Source: Gordius sp. MW1 (lineage: Eukaryota > Nematomorpha > Gordioida > Gordea > Gordiidae). Taken from it: 64,000 nucleotides of DNA. The stretch lies in assembly GCA_964036665.1 (NCBI GenBank), contig OZ038529.1, positions 12,780,060-12,844,059 on the forward strand, given 5' to 3'. The notes below the pieces were generated by a model that was given only the letters and a program-made list of their open reading frames with translations, searched no databases and had not been told where the DNA came from. Below are positions 1 through 12,210 of the stretch, one piece after another. The position numbers and the translations under genes are program-made. How positions within the stretch are numbered: the first letter of the stretch is position 1; each line of letters opens with the position of its first letter.

Positions 1-370
1 ATTGTTGCGATTAGTTTGTTGTATCGCAACGTTATGCTTAATTTTTGAAAATGGCTCTATGCGATCATGATTTCAAAGTAATAGTTTTTAGATTTTGAAA
101 TTTTCACTTGGGATGATAGAAACCACGTCTGAAAACGACAACTTTCATCGGATGCATACGGTTGAAAGAAAAATATGTGAAAAATTTTGAGGTAAAAATA
201 TTTATTTTTTTCAATTCTATGTGAAAGAGCATGAAAAAATATATAAAAGTAAGGAAATTTGAGAATCCTATTATCCTCGATTGACTTCCGAAAAGAGGTT
301 TTAAGCTGCGAGAACTATCATTTTGACAAAAGACAACGTTTTATTGTTGCGATTAGTTTGTTGTATCGCA
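1..370. repeat. Array segment: single monomer before the 17-monomer unit
   Basis: This holds the monomer starting at 4 and the first bases of the next. It carries the linked variant pair GGATGCATAC and GGTTGAAAG (about 158-175). It also has private changes such as CGTTATGC and GGGATGATAG. It does not match the monomer that precedes the second 17-monomer copy, which places the left edge of that duplication near 371. Confidence 0.9.
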
Positions 371-3300
371 GCGTGAGTGCTTAATTTTTCAAAAATGCAC
401 TATGCGATCATGATTTTAAAGTATTTTCTGATTCTGATAAATTTTTACTTGGGATCATAGAAACCACGTCTGAAAACGACAACTTTCATCGGATGAATAC
501 GGTTCAAAGAAAAATATGTGAAAAATTTTGAGGTAAAAATATTTATTTTTTTCGATTCTATGTGAAAGAGCAGTAAGCCAATTTGAGAATCCTATTATCC
601 TCGTGTGACTTCCGAAAAGAGGTTTTAAGCTGCGAGAACTATCATTTTGACCACAGACAACGTTTTATTGTTGCGATTAGTTTGTTGTATCGCCAAGTGA
701 TGCTTAATTTTTGAAAATGGCTCTATGCTATCATGATTTCAAAGTAATAGTTTTCAGATTCTGATAAATTTTTACGTGGGATCATAGAAACCACGTCTGA
801 AAACGACAACTTTCATCGGATGAATACGGTTCAAAGAAAAATATGTGAAAATTTTGAGGTAAAAATATTTATTTTTTTCAATTCTATGTGAAAGAGCATG
901 AAAAAATATATAAAAGTAAGCCAACTTGTGAATCCTATTATCCTCGATTGACTTCTGAAAAGAGGTTTTAAGCTGCGAGAACTATCATTTTGACAAAAGA
1001 CAACGTTTTATTGTTGCGATTAGTTTGTTGTATCGCAACGTGATGCTTAATTTTTGAAAATGGCTCTATGCGATCATGATTTCAAAGTAATAGTTTTCAG
1101 ATTCTGAAATCTTTACTTGGGATCATAGAAACCACGTCTGAAAACGACAACTTTTATCGGATGCATACGGTTGAAAGAAAAATATGTGAAAAATTTTGAG
1201 GTAAAAATATTTGTTTTTTTCAATTCTATGTGAAAGAGCATGAAAAAAGTAAGCCAATTTGAGAATCCTATTATCCTCGATTGACTTCCGAAAAGAGGTA
1301 AGCTGCGAGAACTATCATTTTGACAAAAGACAACGTTTTATTGTTGCGATTAGTTTGTTGTATCGCAACGTGAGTGCTTAATTTTTCAAAACTGCTCTAT
1401 GCGATTATGATTTCAAAGTAATAGTTTTTAGATTCTGATAAATTTTTACTTGGGATCATAGAAACCACGTCTGAAAACGACAACTTTCATCGGATGAATA
1501 CGTTTCAAAGAAAAATATGTGAAAAATTTTGAGGTAAAAATATTTATTTTTTCGATTCTATGTGAAAGAGCATGAAAAAATATATAAAAGTAAGCCAATT
1601 TGAGAATCCTATTATCCTCGATTGACTTCCGAAAAGAGGTTTTAAGCTGCGAGAACTATCATTTTGACCAAAGACAACGTTTTATTGTTGCGATTAGTTT
1701 GTTGTATCGCAACGTGATGCTTAATTTTTGAAAATGGCTCTATGCGATCATGATTTCAAAGTAATAGTTTTTAGATTCTGATAAATTTTTTCTTGGGATC
1801 ATAGAAACCACGTCTGAAAACGACAACTTTCATCGGATGAATACGGTTCAAAGAAAAATATGTGAAAAGTTTTGAGGTAAAAATATTTATTTTTTTCAAT
1901 TCTATGTGAAAGTGCATGAAAAAATATATAAAAGTAAGCCAATTTGAGAATCCTATTATCCTCGATTGACTTCCGAAAAGGGGTTTTAAGCTGCGAGAAC
2001 TATCATTTTGACAAAAGGCAACGTTTTATTGTTGCGATTAGTTTGTTGTATCGCAACGTGATGCTTAATTTTTGAAAATGGCTCTATGCGATCATGATTT
2101 CAAAGTAATAGTTTTCAGATTCTGATAAATTTTTACTTGGGATCATAGAAACCACGTATAAAAACGACAACTTTCATCGGATGAATACGGTTCAAAGAAA
2201 AATATGTGAAAAGTTTTGAGGTAAAAATATTTATTTTTTTCAATTCTATGTGAAAGAGCATGAAAAAATATATAAAAGTAAGACAATTTGAGAATCCTAT
2301 AATCCTCGATTGACTTGCGAAAAGAGGTTTTAAGCTGCGAGAACTATCATTTTGACAAAAGACAACGTTTTATTGTTGCGATTAGTTTGTTGTATCGCAA
2401 CGTGAGTGCTTAATTTTTCCAAAATGCACTATGCGATCATGATTTCAAAGTATTTTCTGATTCTGATAAATTTTTACTTGGGATCATAGAAACTACGTCT
2501 GAAAACGACAACTTTCATCGGATGAATACGGTTCAAAGAAAAATATGTGAAAAATTTTGAGGTAAAAATATTTATTTTTTCGATTCTATGTGAAAGAGCA
2601 TGAAAAAATATATAAAAGTAAGCCAATTTGAGAATCCTATTATCCTCGATTGACTTCCGAAAAGAGGTTTTTAGCTGCGAGAACTATCATTTTGACCAAA
2701 GACAACGTTTTATTGTTGCGATTAGTTTGTTGTATCGCAACGTGATGCTTAATTTTTCAAAACTGCTCTATGCGATTATGATTTCAAAGTAATAGTTTTT
2801 AGATTCTGATAAATTTTTACTTGGGATCATAGAAATCACGTCTGAAAACGACAACTTTCATCGGATGAATTCGGTTCAAAGAAAAATATGTGAAAAATTT
2901 TGAAATAAAAATATTTATTTTTTCAATTCTATGTGAAAGAGCATGAAAAAATATATAAAAGTAAGCCAATTTGAGAATCCTATTATCCTCGATTGACTTC
3001 CGAAAAGGGGTTTTAAGCTGCGAGAACTATCATTTTGACAAAAGACAACGTTTTATTGTTGCGATTAGTTTGTTGTATCGCAACGTGATGCTTATTTTTT
3101 GAAAATGGCTCTAGGCGATCATGATTTCAAAGTAATAGTTTTTAGATTCTGATAAATTTTTTCTTGGGATCATAGAAACCACGTCTGAAAACGACAACTT
3201 TCATCGGATGAATACGGTTCAAAGAAAACTATGTGAAACGTTTTGAGGTAAAAATATTTTTTTTTTCAATTCTATGTGAAAGAGCATGAAAAAATATATA

Positions 3301-5103
3301 AAAGTAAGCCAATTTGAGAATCCTATTATCCTCGATTGACTTCTGAAAAGAGGTTTTAAGCTGCGAGAACTATCATTTTGACAAAAGACAACGTTTTATT
3401 GTTGCGATTAGTTTGTTGTATCGCAACGTGAGTGCTTAATTTTTCTAAACTGCTCTATGCGATTATGATTTCAAAGTAATAGTTTTTTGATTCTGATAAA
3501 TTTTTACTTGGGATCATAGAAACCACGTCTGAAAACGACAACTTTCATCGGATGAATACGGTTCAAAGAAAAATATGTGAAAAATTTTGAGGTAAAAATA
3601 TTTATTTTTTTCAATTCTATGTGAAAGAGCATGAAAAAATATATAAAAGTAAGCCAATTTGAGAATCCTATTATCCTCGATTGACTTCCGAAAAGAGGTA
3701 AGCTGCGAGAACTATCATTTTGACAAAAGACAACGTTTTATTGTTGCGATTAGTTGGTTGTATCGCAACGTGAGTGCTTAATTTTTCAAAACTGCTCTAT
3801 GCGATTATGATTTCAAAGTAATAGTTTTTAGATTCTGATAAATTTTTACTTGGGATCATAGAAACCACGTCTGAAAACGACAACTTTCATCGGATGAATA
3901 CGGTTCAAAGAAAAATATGTGAAAAATTTTGAGGTAAAAATATTTATTTTTTTTCAATCCTATGTGAAAGAGCATGAAAAAATATATAAAAGTAAGATAA
4001 TTTGAGAATCCTATAATCCTCGATTGACTTGCGAAAAGAGGTTTTAAGCTGCGAGAACTATCATTTTGACAAAAGACAACGTTTTATTGTTGCGATTAGT
4101 TTGTTGTATCGCAACGTGATGCTTAATTTTTGAAAATGGCTCTATGCGATCATGATTTCAATGTAATAGTTTTCATCTGATAAATTTTTACTTGGGATCA
4201 TAGAAACCACGTCTGAAAACGACAACTTTCATCGGATGAATACGGTTCAAAGAAAAATATGTGAAAAATTTTGAGGTAAAAATATTTATTTTTTTCGATT
4301 CTATGTGAAAGAGCATGAAAAAATATATAAAAGTATGAGAATCCTATTATCCTCGATTGACTTGCGAAAAGAGGTTTTAAGCTGCGAGAACTATCATTTT
4401 GACAAAAGACAACGTTTTATTGTTGCGATTAGTTTGTTGTATCGCAACGTGATGCTTAATTTTTGAAAATGGCTCTATGCGATCATGATTTCAAAGTAAT
4501 AGTTTTCATCTGATAAATTTTTACTTGCGATCATAGAAACCACGTCTGAAAACGACAACTTTCATCGGATGAATACGGTTCAATGAAAAATATGTGAAAA
4601 ATTTTGAGGTAAAAATGTTTATTTTTTTCAATTCTATGTGAAAGAGCATGAAAAAATATATAAAAGTAAGCCAATTTGAGAATCCTATTATCCTCGATTG
4701 ACTTGCGAAAAGAGGTTTTAAGCTGCGAGAACTATCATTTTGACAAAAGACAACGTTTTATTGTTGCGATTAGTTTGTTGTATCGCAACGTGATGCTTAA
4801 TTTTTGAAAATGGCTCTATGCGATCATGATTTCAAAGTAATAGTTTTTAGATTCTGATAAATTTTTTCTTGGGATCATAGAAAGACGTCTGAAAACGACA
4901 ACTTTCATCGGATGAATACGGTTCAAAGAAAAATATGTGAAAAGTTTTGAGGTAAAAATATTTATTTTTCAATTCTATGTGAAAGAGCATGAAAAAATAT
5001 ATAAAAGTAAGCCAATTTGAGAATCCTATTATCCTCGATTGACTTCCGAAAAGAGGTTTTAAGCTGCGAGAACTATCATTTTGACAAAAGACAACGTTTT
5101 ATT

Positions 5104-5130
5104 GTTGCGATTAGTTTGTTGTATCGCAAC
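5104..5130. other. 8-bp inverted repeat with 11-nt spacer (one per typical monomer)
   Basis: GTTGCGAT (5104-5111) and ATCGCAAC (5123-5130) are exact reverse complements separated by 11 nt. The same arrangement occurs in most monomers. It could form a hairpin in single-stranded DNA or RNA, or serve as a dimeric protein site. Its symmetry is seen directly; any function is inference. Confidence 0.85.
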
Positions 5131-5163
5131 GTGATGCTTAATTTTTGAAAATGGCTCTATGCG

Positions 5164-5171
5164 ATCATGAT
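5164..5171. other. Palindrome ATCATGAT
   Basis: A perfect 8-bp palindrome lies in the variable block of most monomers. It is lost in monomers carrying ATTATGAT and in those carrying ATCATTAT, so it is not universally kept. Short palindromes occur by chance, and no role is claimed. Confidence 0.6.
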
Positions 5172-5245
5172 TTCAAAGTAATAGTTTTCAGATTCTGATA
5201 AATTTTTACTTGGGATCATAGAAACCACGTCTGAAAACGACAACT

Positions 5246-5258
5246 TTCATCGGATGAA
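5246..5258. other. Dyad TTCATC-G-GATGAA in the conserved core
   Basis: Two 6-bp arms that are exact reverse complements flank a single G, inside the least variable part of the monomer. Most monomers keep it. A minority haplotype, GATGCATAC, changes one base of the right arm. Such short symmetric sites can bind dimeric proteins, but that is speculation here. Confidence 0.65.
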
Positions 5259-5341
5259 TACGGTTCAAAGAAACATATGTGAAAATTTTTGAGGTAAAAA
5301 TATTAATTTTTTTCAATTCTATGTGAAAGAGCATGAAAAAA

Positions 5342-5351
5342 TATATAAAAG
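5342..5351 (+). promoter_or_regulatory. TATA-box-like motif TATATAAAAG (speculative)
   Basis: TATATAAAAG resembles a eukaryotic TATA box and recurs once per monomer in most of the array. Variants such as TATGTAAAAG and TATATAATAG are frequent, and monomers near 580 and 1246, with their copies near 6369 and 7035, have lost it by small deletions. In a 31% G+C satellite such a motif may be incidental. No transcript evidence is available from sequence alone. Confidence 0.2.
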
Positions 5352-6159
5352 TAAGCCAATTTGAGAATCCTATTATCCTCGATTGACTTCCGAAAAGAGG
5401 TTTTAAGCTGCGAGAACTATCATTTTGACAAAAGACAACGTTTTATTGTTGCGATTAGTTTGTTGTATCGCAACGTGATGCTTAATTTTTGAAAATGGCT
5501 CTATGCGATCATGATTTCAAAGTAATAGTTTTTAGATTCTGATAAATTTTTTCTTGGGATCATAGAAACCACGTCTGAAAACGACAACTTTCATCGGATG
5601 AATACGGTTCAAAGAAAAATATGTGAAAAGTTTTGAGGTAAAAATATTTATTTTTTTCAATTCTATGTGAAAGAGCATGAAAAAATTTATAAAAGTAAGC
5701 CAATTTGAGAATCCTATTATCCTCGATTGACTTGCGAAAAGAGGTTTTAAGCTGCGAGAACTATCATTTTGACAAAAGACAACTTTTATTGTTGCGATTA
5801 GTTTGTTGTATCGCAACGTGATGCTTAATTTTTGAAAATGGCTCTATGCGATCATGATTTCAAAGTAATAGTTTTTAGATTCTGATAAATTTTTTCTTGG
5901 GATCATAGAAACCACGTCTGAAAAGGACAACATTCATCGGATGAATACGGTTCAAAGAAAAATATGTGAAAAGTTTTGAGGTAAAAATATTTATTTTTTT
6001 CAATTCTATGTGAAAGAGCATGAAAAAATATATAAAAGTAAGCCAATTTGAGAATCCTATTATCCTCGATTGACTTCCGAAAAGGGGTTTTAAGCTGCGA
6101 GAACTATCATTTTGACAAAAGACAACGTTTTATTGTTGCGATTAGTTTGTTGTATCGCA

Positions 6160-9100
6160 ACGTGAGTGCTTAATTTTTCAAAAATGCACTATGCGATCAT
6201 GATTTTAAAGTATTTTCTGATTCTGATAAATTTTTACTTGGGATCATAGAAACCACGTCTGAAAACGACAACTTTCATCGGATGAATACGGTTCAAAGAA
6301 AAATATGTGAAAAATTTTGAGGTAAAAATATTTATTTTTTTCGATTCTATGTGAAAGAGCAGTAAGCCAATTTGAGAATCCTATTATCCTCGTGTGACTT
6401 CCGAAAAGAGGTTTTAAGCTGCGAGAACTATCATTTTGACCACAGACAACGTTTTATTGTTGCGATTAGTTTGTTGTATCGCCAAGTGATGCTTAATTTT
6501 TGAAAATGGCTCTATGCTATCATGATTTCAAAGTAATAGTTTTCAGATTCTGATAAATTTTTACGTGGGATCATAGAAACCACGTCTGAAAACGACAACT
6601 TTCATCGGATGAATACGGTTCAAAGAAAAATATGTGAAAATTTTGAGGTAAAAATATTTATTTTTTTCAATTCTATGTGAAAGAGCATGAAAAAATATAT
6701 AAAAGTAAGCCAACTTGTGAATCCTATTATCCTCGATTGACTTCTGAAAAGAGGTTTTAAGCTGCGAGAACTATCATTTTGACAAAAGACAACGTTTTAT
6801 TGTTGCGATTAGTTTGTTGTATCGCAACGTGATGCTTAATTTTTGAAAATGGCTCTATGCGATCATGATTTCAAAGTAATAGTTTTCAGATTCTGAAATC
6901 TTTACTTGGGATCATAGAAACCACGTCTGAAAACGACAACTTTTATCGGATGCATACGGTTGAAAGAAAAATATGTGAAAAATTTTGAGGTAAAAATATT
7001 TGTTTTTTTCAATTCTATGTGAAAGAGCATGAAAAAAGTAAGCCAATTTGAGAATCCTATTATCCTCGATTGACTTCCGAAAAGAGGTAAGCTGCGAGAA
7101 CTATCATTTTGACAAAAGACAACGTTTTATTGTTGCGATTAGTTTGTTGTATCGCAACGTGAGTGCTTAATTTTTCAAAACTGCTCTATGCGATTATGAT
7201 TTCAAAGTAATAGTTTTTAGATTCTGATAAATTTTTACTTGGGATCATAGAAACCACGTCTGAAAACGACAACTTTCATCGGATGAATACGTTTCAAAGA
7301 AAAATATGTGAAAAATTTTGAGGTAAAAATATTTATTTTTTCGATTCTATGTGAAAGAGCATGAAAAAATATATAAAAGTAAGCCAATTTGAGAATCCTA
7401 TTATCCTCGATTGACTTCCGAAAAGAGGTTTTAAGCTGCGAGAACTATCATTTTGACCAAAGACAACGTTTTATTGTTGCGATTAGTTTGTTGTATCGCA
7501 ACGTGATGCTTAATTTTTGAAAATGGCTCTATGCGATCATGATTTCAAAGTAATAGTTTTTAGATTCTGATAAATTTTTTCTTGGGATCATAGAAACCAC
7601 GTCTGAAAACGACAACTTTCATCGGATGAATACGGTTCAAAGAAAAATATGTGAAAAGTTTTGAGGTAAAAATATTTATTTTTTTCAATTCTATGTGAAA
7701 GTGCATGAAAAAATATATAAAAGTAAGCCAATTTGAGAATCCTATTATCCTCGATTGACTTCCGAAAAGGGGTTTTAAGCTGCGAGAACTATCATTTTGA
7801 CAAAAGGCAACGTTTTATTGTTGCGATTAGTTTGTTGTATCGCAACGTGATGCTTAATTTTTGAAAATGGCTCTATGCGATCATGATTTCAAAGTAATAG
7901 TTTTCAGATTCTGATAAATTTTTACTTGGGATCATAGAAACCACGTCTAAAAACGACAACTTTCATCGGATGAATACGGTTCAAAGAAAAATATGTGAAA
8001 AGTTTTGAGGTAAAAATATTTATTTTTTTCAATTCTATGTGAAAGAGCATGAAAAAATATATAAAAGTAAGACAATTTGAGAATCCTATAATCCTCGATT
8101 GACTTGCGAAAAGAGGTTTTAAGCTGCGAGAACTATCATTTTGACAAAAGACAACGTTTTATTGTTGCGATTAGTTTGTTGTATCGCAACGTGAGTGCTT
8201 AATTTTTCCAAAATGCACTATGCGATCATGATTTCAAAGTATTTTCTGATTCTGATAAATTTTTACTTGGGATCATAGAAACTACGTCTGAAAACGACAA
8301 CTTTCATCGGATGAATACGGTTCAAAGAAAAATATGTGAAAAATTTTGAGGTAAAAATATTTATTTTTTCGATTCTATGTGAAAGAGCATGAAAAAATAT
8401 ATAAAAGTAAGCCAATTTGAGAATCCTATTATCCTCGATTGACTTCCGAAAAGAGGTTTTTAGCTGCGAGAACTATCATTTTGACCAAAGACAACGTTTT
8501 ATTGTTGCGATTAGTTTGTTGTATCGCAACGTGATGCTTAATTTTTCAAAACTGCTCTATGCGATTATGATTTCAAAGTAATAGTTTTTAGATTCTGATA
8601 AATTTTTACTTGGGATCATAGAAATCACGTCTGAAAACGACAACTTTCATCGGATGAATTCGGTTCAAAGAAAAATATGTGAAAAATTTTGAAATAAAAA
8701 TATTTATTTTTTCAATTCTATGTGAAAGAGCATGAAAAAATATATAAAAGTAAGCCAATTTGAGAATCCTATTATCCTCGATTGACTTCCGAAAAGGGGT
8801 TTTAAGCTGCGAGAACTATCATTTTGACAAAAGACAACGTTTTATTGTTGCGATTAGTTTGTTGTATCGCAACGTGATGCTTATTTTTTGAAAATGGCTC
8901 TAGGCGATCATGATTTCAAAGTAATAGTTTTTAGATTCTGATAAATTTTTTCTTGGGATCATAGAAACCACGTCTGAAAACGACAACTTTCATCGGATGA
9001 ATACGGTTCAAAGAAAACTATGTGAAACGTTTTGAGGTAAAAATATTTTTTTTTTCAATTCTATGTGAAAGAGCATGAAAAAATATATAAAAGTAAGCCA

Positions 9101-11948
9101 ATTTGAGAATCCTATTATCCTCGATTGACTTCTGAAAAGAGGTTTTAAGCTGCGAGAACTATCATTTTGACAAAAGACAACGTTTTATTGTTGCGATTAG
9201 TTTGTTGTATCGCAACGTGAGTGCTTAATTTTTCTAAACTGCTCTATGCGATTATGATTTCAAAGTAATAGTTTTTTGATTCTGATAAATTTTTACTTGG
9301 GATCATAGAAACCACGTCTGAAAACGACAACTTTCATCGGATGAATACGGTTCAAAGAAAAATATGTGAAAAATTTTGAGGTAAAAATATTTATTTTTTT
9401 CAATTCTATGTGAAAGAGCATGAAAAAATATATAAAAGTAAGCCAATTTGAGAATCCTATTATCCTCGATTGACTTCCGAAAAGAGGTAAGCTGCGAGAA
9501 CTATCATTTTGACAAAAGACAACGTTTTATTGTTGCGATTAGTTGGTTGTATCGCAACGTGAGTGCTTAATTTTTCAAAACTGCTCTATGCGATTATGAT
9601 TTCAAAGTAATAGTTTTTAGATTCTGATAAATTTTTACTTGGGATCATAGAAACCACGTCTGAAAACGACAACTTTCATCGGATGAATACGGTTCAAAGA
9701 AAAATATGTGAAAAATTTTGAGGTAAAAATATTTATTTTTTTTCAATCCTATGTGAAAGAGCATGAAAAAATATATAAAAGTAAGATAATTTGAGAATCC
9801 TATAATCCTCGATTGACTTGCGAAAAGAGGTTTTAAGCTGCGAGAACTATCATTTTGACAAAAGACAACGTTTTATTGTTGCGATTAGTTTGTTGTATCG
9901 CAACGTGATGCTTAATTTTTGAAAATGGCTCTATGCGATCATGATTTCAATGTAATAGTTTTCATCTGATAAATTTTTACTTGGGATCATAGAAACCACG
10001 TCTGAAAACGACAACTTTCATCGGATGAATACGGTTCAAAGAAAAATATGTGAAAAATTTTGAGGTAAAAATATTTATTTTTTTCGATTCTATGTGAAAG
10101 AGCATGAAAAAATATATAAAAGTATGAGAATCCTATTATCCTCGATTGACTTGCGAAAAGAGGTTTTAAGCTGCGAGAACTATCATTTTGACAAAAGACA
10201 ACGTTTTATTGTTGCGATTAGTTTGTTGTATCGCAACGTGATGCTTAATTTTTGAAAATGGCTCTATGCGATCATGATTTCAAAGTAATAGTTTTCATCT
10301 GATAAATTTTTACTTGCGATCATAGAAACCACGTCTGAAAACGACAACTTTCATCGGATGAATACGGTTCAATGAAAAATATGTGAAAAATTTTGAGGTA
10401 AAAATGTTTATTTTTTTCAATTCTATGTGAAAGAGCATGAAAAAATATATAAAAGTAAGCCAATTTGAGAATCCTATTATCCTCGATTGACTTGCGAAAA
10501 GAGGTTTTAAGCTGCGAGAACTATCATTTTGACAAAAGACAACGTTTTATTGTTGCGATTAGTTTGTTGTATCGCAACGTGATGCTTAATTTTTGAAAAT
10601 GGCTCTATGCGATCATGATTTCAAAGTAATAGTTTTTAGATTCTGATAAATTTTTTCTTGGGATCATAGAAAGACGTCTGAAAACGACAACTTTCATCGG
10701 ATGAATACGGTTCAAAGAAAAATATGTGAAAAGTTTTGAGGTAAAAATATTTATTTTTCAATTCTATGTGAAAGAGCATGAAAAAATATATAAAAGTAAG
10801 CCAATTTGAGAATCCTATTATCCTCGATTGACTTCCGAAAAGAGGTTTTAAGCTGCGAGAACTATCATTTTGACAAAAGACAACGTTTTATTGTTGCGAT
10901 TAGTTTGTTGTATCGCAACGTGATGCTTAATTTTTGAAAATGGCTCTATGCGATCATGATTTCAAAGTAATAGTTTTCAGATTCTGATAAATTTTTACTT
11001 GGGATCATAGAAACCACGTCTGAAAACGACAACTTTCATCGGATGAATACGGTTCAAAGAAACATATGTGAAAATTTTTGAGGTAAAAATATTAATTTTT
11101 TTCAATTCTATGTGAAAGAGCATGAAAAAATATATAAAAGTAAGCCAATTTGAGAATCCTATTATCCTCGATTGACTTCCGAAAAGAGGTTTTAAGCTGC
11201 GAGAACTATCATTTTGACAAAAGACAACGTTTTATTGTTGCGATTAGTTTGTTGTATCGCAACGTGATGCTTAATTTTTGAAAATGGCTCTATGCGATCA
11301 TGATTTCAAAGTAATAGTTTTTAGATTCTGATAAATTTTTTCTTGGGATCATAGAAACCACGTCTGAAAACGACAACTTTCATCGGATGAATACGGTTCA
11401 AAGAAAAATATGTGAAAAGTTTTGAGGTAAAAATATTTATTTTTTTCAATTCTATGTGAAAGAGCATGAAAAAATTTATAAAAGTAAGCCAATTTGAGAA
11501 TCCTATTATCCTCGATTGACTTGCGAAAAGAGGTTTTAAGCTGCGAGAACTATCATTTTGACAAAAGACAACTTTTATTGTTGCGATTAGTTTGTTGTAT
11601 CGCAACGTGATGCTTAATTTTTGAAAATGGCTCTATGCGATCATGATTTCAAAGTAATAGTTTTTAGATTCTGATAAATTTTTTCTTGGGATCATAGAAA
11701 CCACGTCTGAAAAGGACAACATTCATCGGATGAATACGGTTCAAAGAAAAATATGTGAAAAGTTTTGAGGTAAAAATATTTATTTTTTTCAATTCTATGT
11801 GAAAGAGCATGAAAAAATATATAAAAGTAAGCCAATTTGAGAATCCTATTATCCTCGATTGACTTCCGAAAAGGGGTTTTAAGCTGCGAGAACTATCATT
11901 TTGACAAAAGACAACGTTTTATTGTTGCGATTAGTTTGTTGTATCGCA
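6160..11948. repeat. 17-monomer higher-order repeat, copy 2 (5789 bp)
   Basis: This is a near-identical copy of 371-6159. Monomers start at 6135, 6459, 6802, 7132, 7476, 7820, 8164, 8504, 8847, 9190, 9532, 9878, 10211, 10552, 10893, 11237 and 11580. Matching stops just inside the next monomer, where copy 1 is followed by CGTGAGTGC and copy 2 by CGTGATGC. The last five monomers also belong to the 5-monomer duplication that follows, so the two events overlap. Confidence 0.93.
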
Positions 11949-12210
11949 ACGTGATGCTTAATTTTTGAAAATGGCTCTATGCGATCATGATTTCAAAGTA
12001 ATAGTTTTCAGATTCTGATAAATTTTTACTTGGGATCATAGAAACCACGTCTGAAAACGACAACTTTCATCGGATGAATACTGTTCAAAGAAAAATATGT
12101 GAAAAGTTTTGAGGTAAAAATATTTATTTTTTTCAATTCTAGGTGAAAGAGCATGAAAAAATATATAAAAGTAAGCCAATTTGAGAATCCTATTATCCTC
12201 GATTGACTTC
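10495..12210. repeat. 5-monomer higher-order repeat, copy 1 (1716 bp)
   Basis: Monomers start at 10552, 10893, 11237, 11580 and 11924. The first four belong to the end of the second 17-monomer copy. The fifth (11924) is a new type with GAATACTGTTC and TTCTAGGTG. Because the duplicated block joins the end of the 17-monomer unit to this new monomer, the 5-monomer event is probably the younger of the two. That order is an inference. Confidence 0.92.

Larger units (their letters stand above)
5104..5447. repeat. Representative satellite monomer (344 bp)
   Basis: This monomer is close to the most frequent version and serves as a reference. It begins with the inverted repeat (5104-5130), followed by GTGATGCTTAATTTTTG and ATCATGAT (5164-5171). 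The conserved core is around 5225-5270 and includes TTCATCGGATGAA (5246-5258). After it come A/T tracts at about 5270-5312, TATATAAAAG (5342-5351) and the segment ending AAGCTGCGAG. By hand count it is about 31% G+C with 12 CpG sites. The phase is a convention; the true biological start of the repeat is unknown. Confidence 0.9.
371..6159. repeat. 17-monomer higher-order repeat, copy 1 (5789 bp)
   Basis: Monomers start at 346, 670, 1013, 1343, 1687, 2031, 2375, 2715, 3058, 3401, 3743, 4089, 4422, 4763, 5104, 5448 and 5791. The whole run recurs 5789 bp downstream with the same private indels. Examples are a 324-bp monomer at 346 that lacks the TATATAAAA region, a 330-bp monomer at 1013, and a one-base loss in ACAACTTTTATTG near 5781. 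The only internal difference I noticed by eye is one base near 2158. The unit is internally heterogeneous, so it arose by copying a block, not by expanding one monomer. Confidence 0.93.

Noticed and set aside
5240-5270. CENP-B box
   Set aside because: The motif TTCG, four bases, A, two bases, CGGG is absent on both strands in the typical monomer; no CGGG or CCCG is present in the right context.
5261-5271. RNA polymerase III B box in CGGTTCAAAG
   Set aside because: It begins like GGTTCAA but lacks the closing CC, and there is no matching A box upstream or tRNA-like fold.
5532-5816. Open frames of about 60-94 codons that recur on the minus strand (also at 11321, 13037 and many later sites)
   Set aside because: They are readings through a satellite monomer, each shorter than one repeat. 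Indels not divisible by three break the same frame in neighbouring monomers, and the longest form depends on a one-base loss (ACAACTTTTATTG). Their spread follows the higher-order repeats, not selection on protein.
371-11948. Certain claim that the 17-, 8- and 7-monomer blocks are true recent duplications
   Set aside because: Near-identical tandem blocks are also the commonest kind of assembly error in satellites, and sequence alone cannot separate the two. I report them as present in the sequence and leave the cause open.
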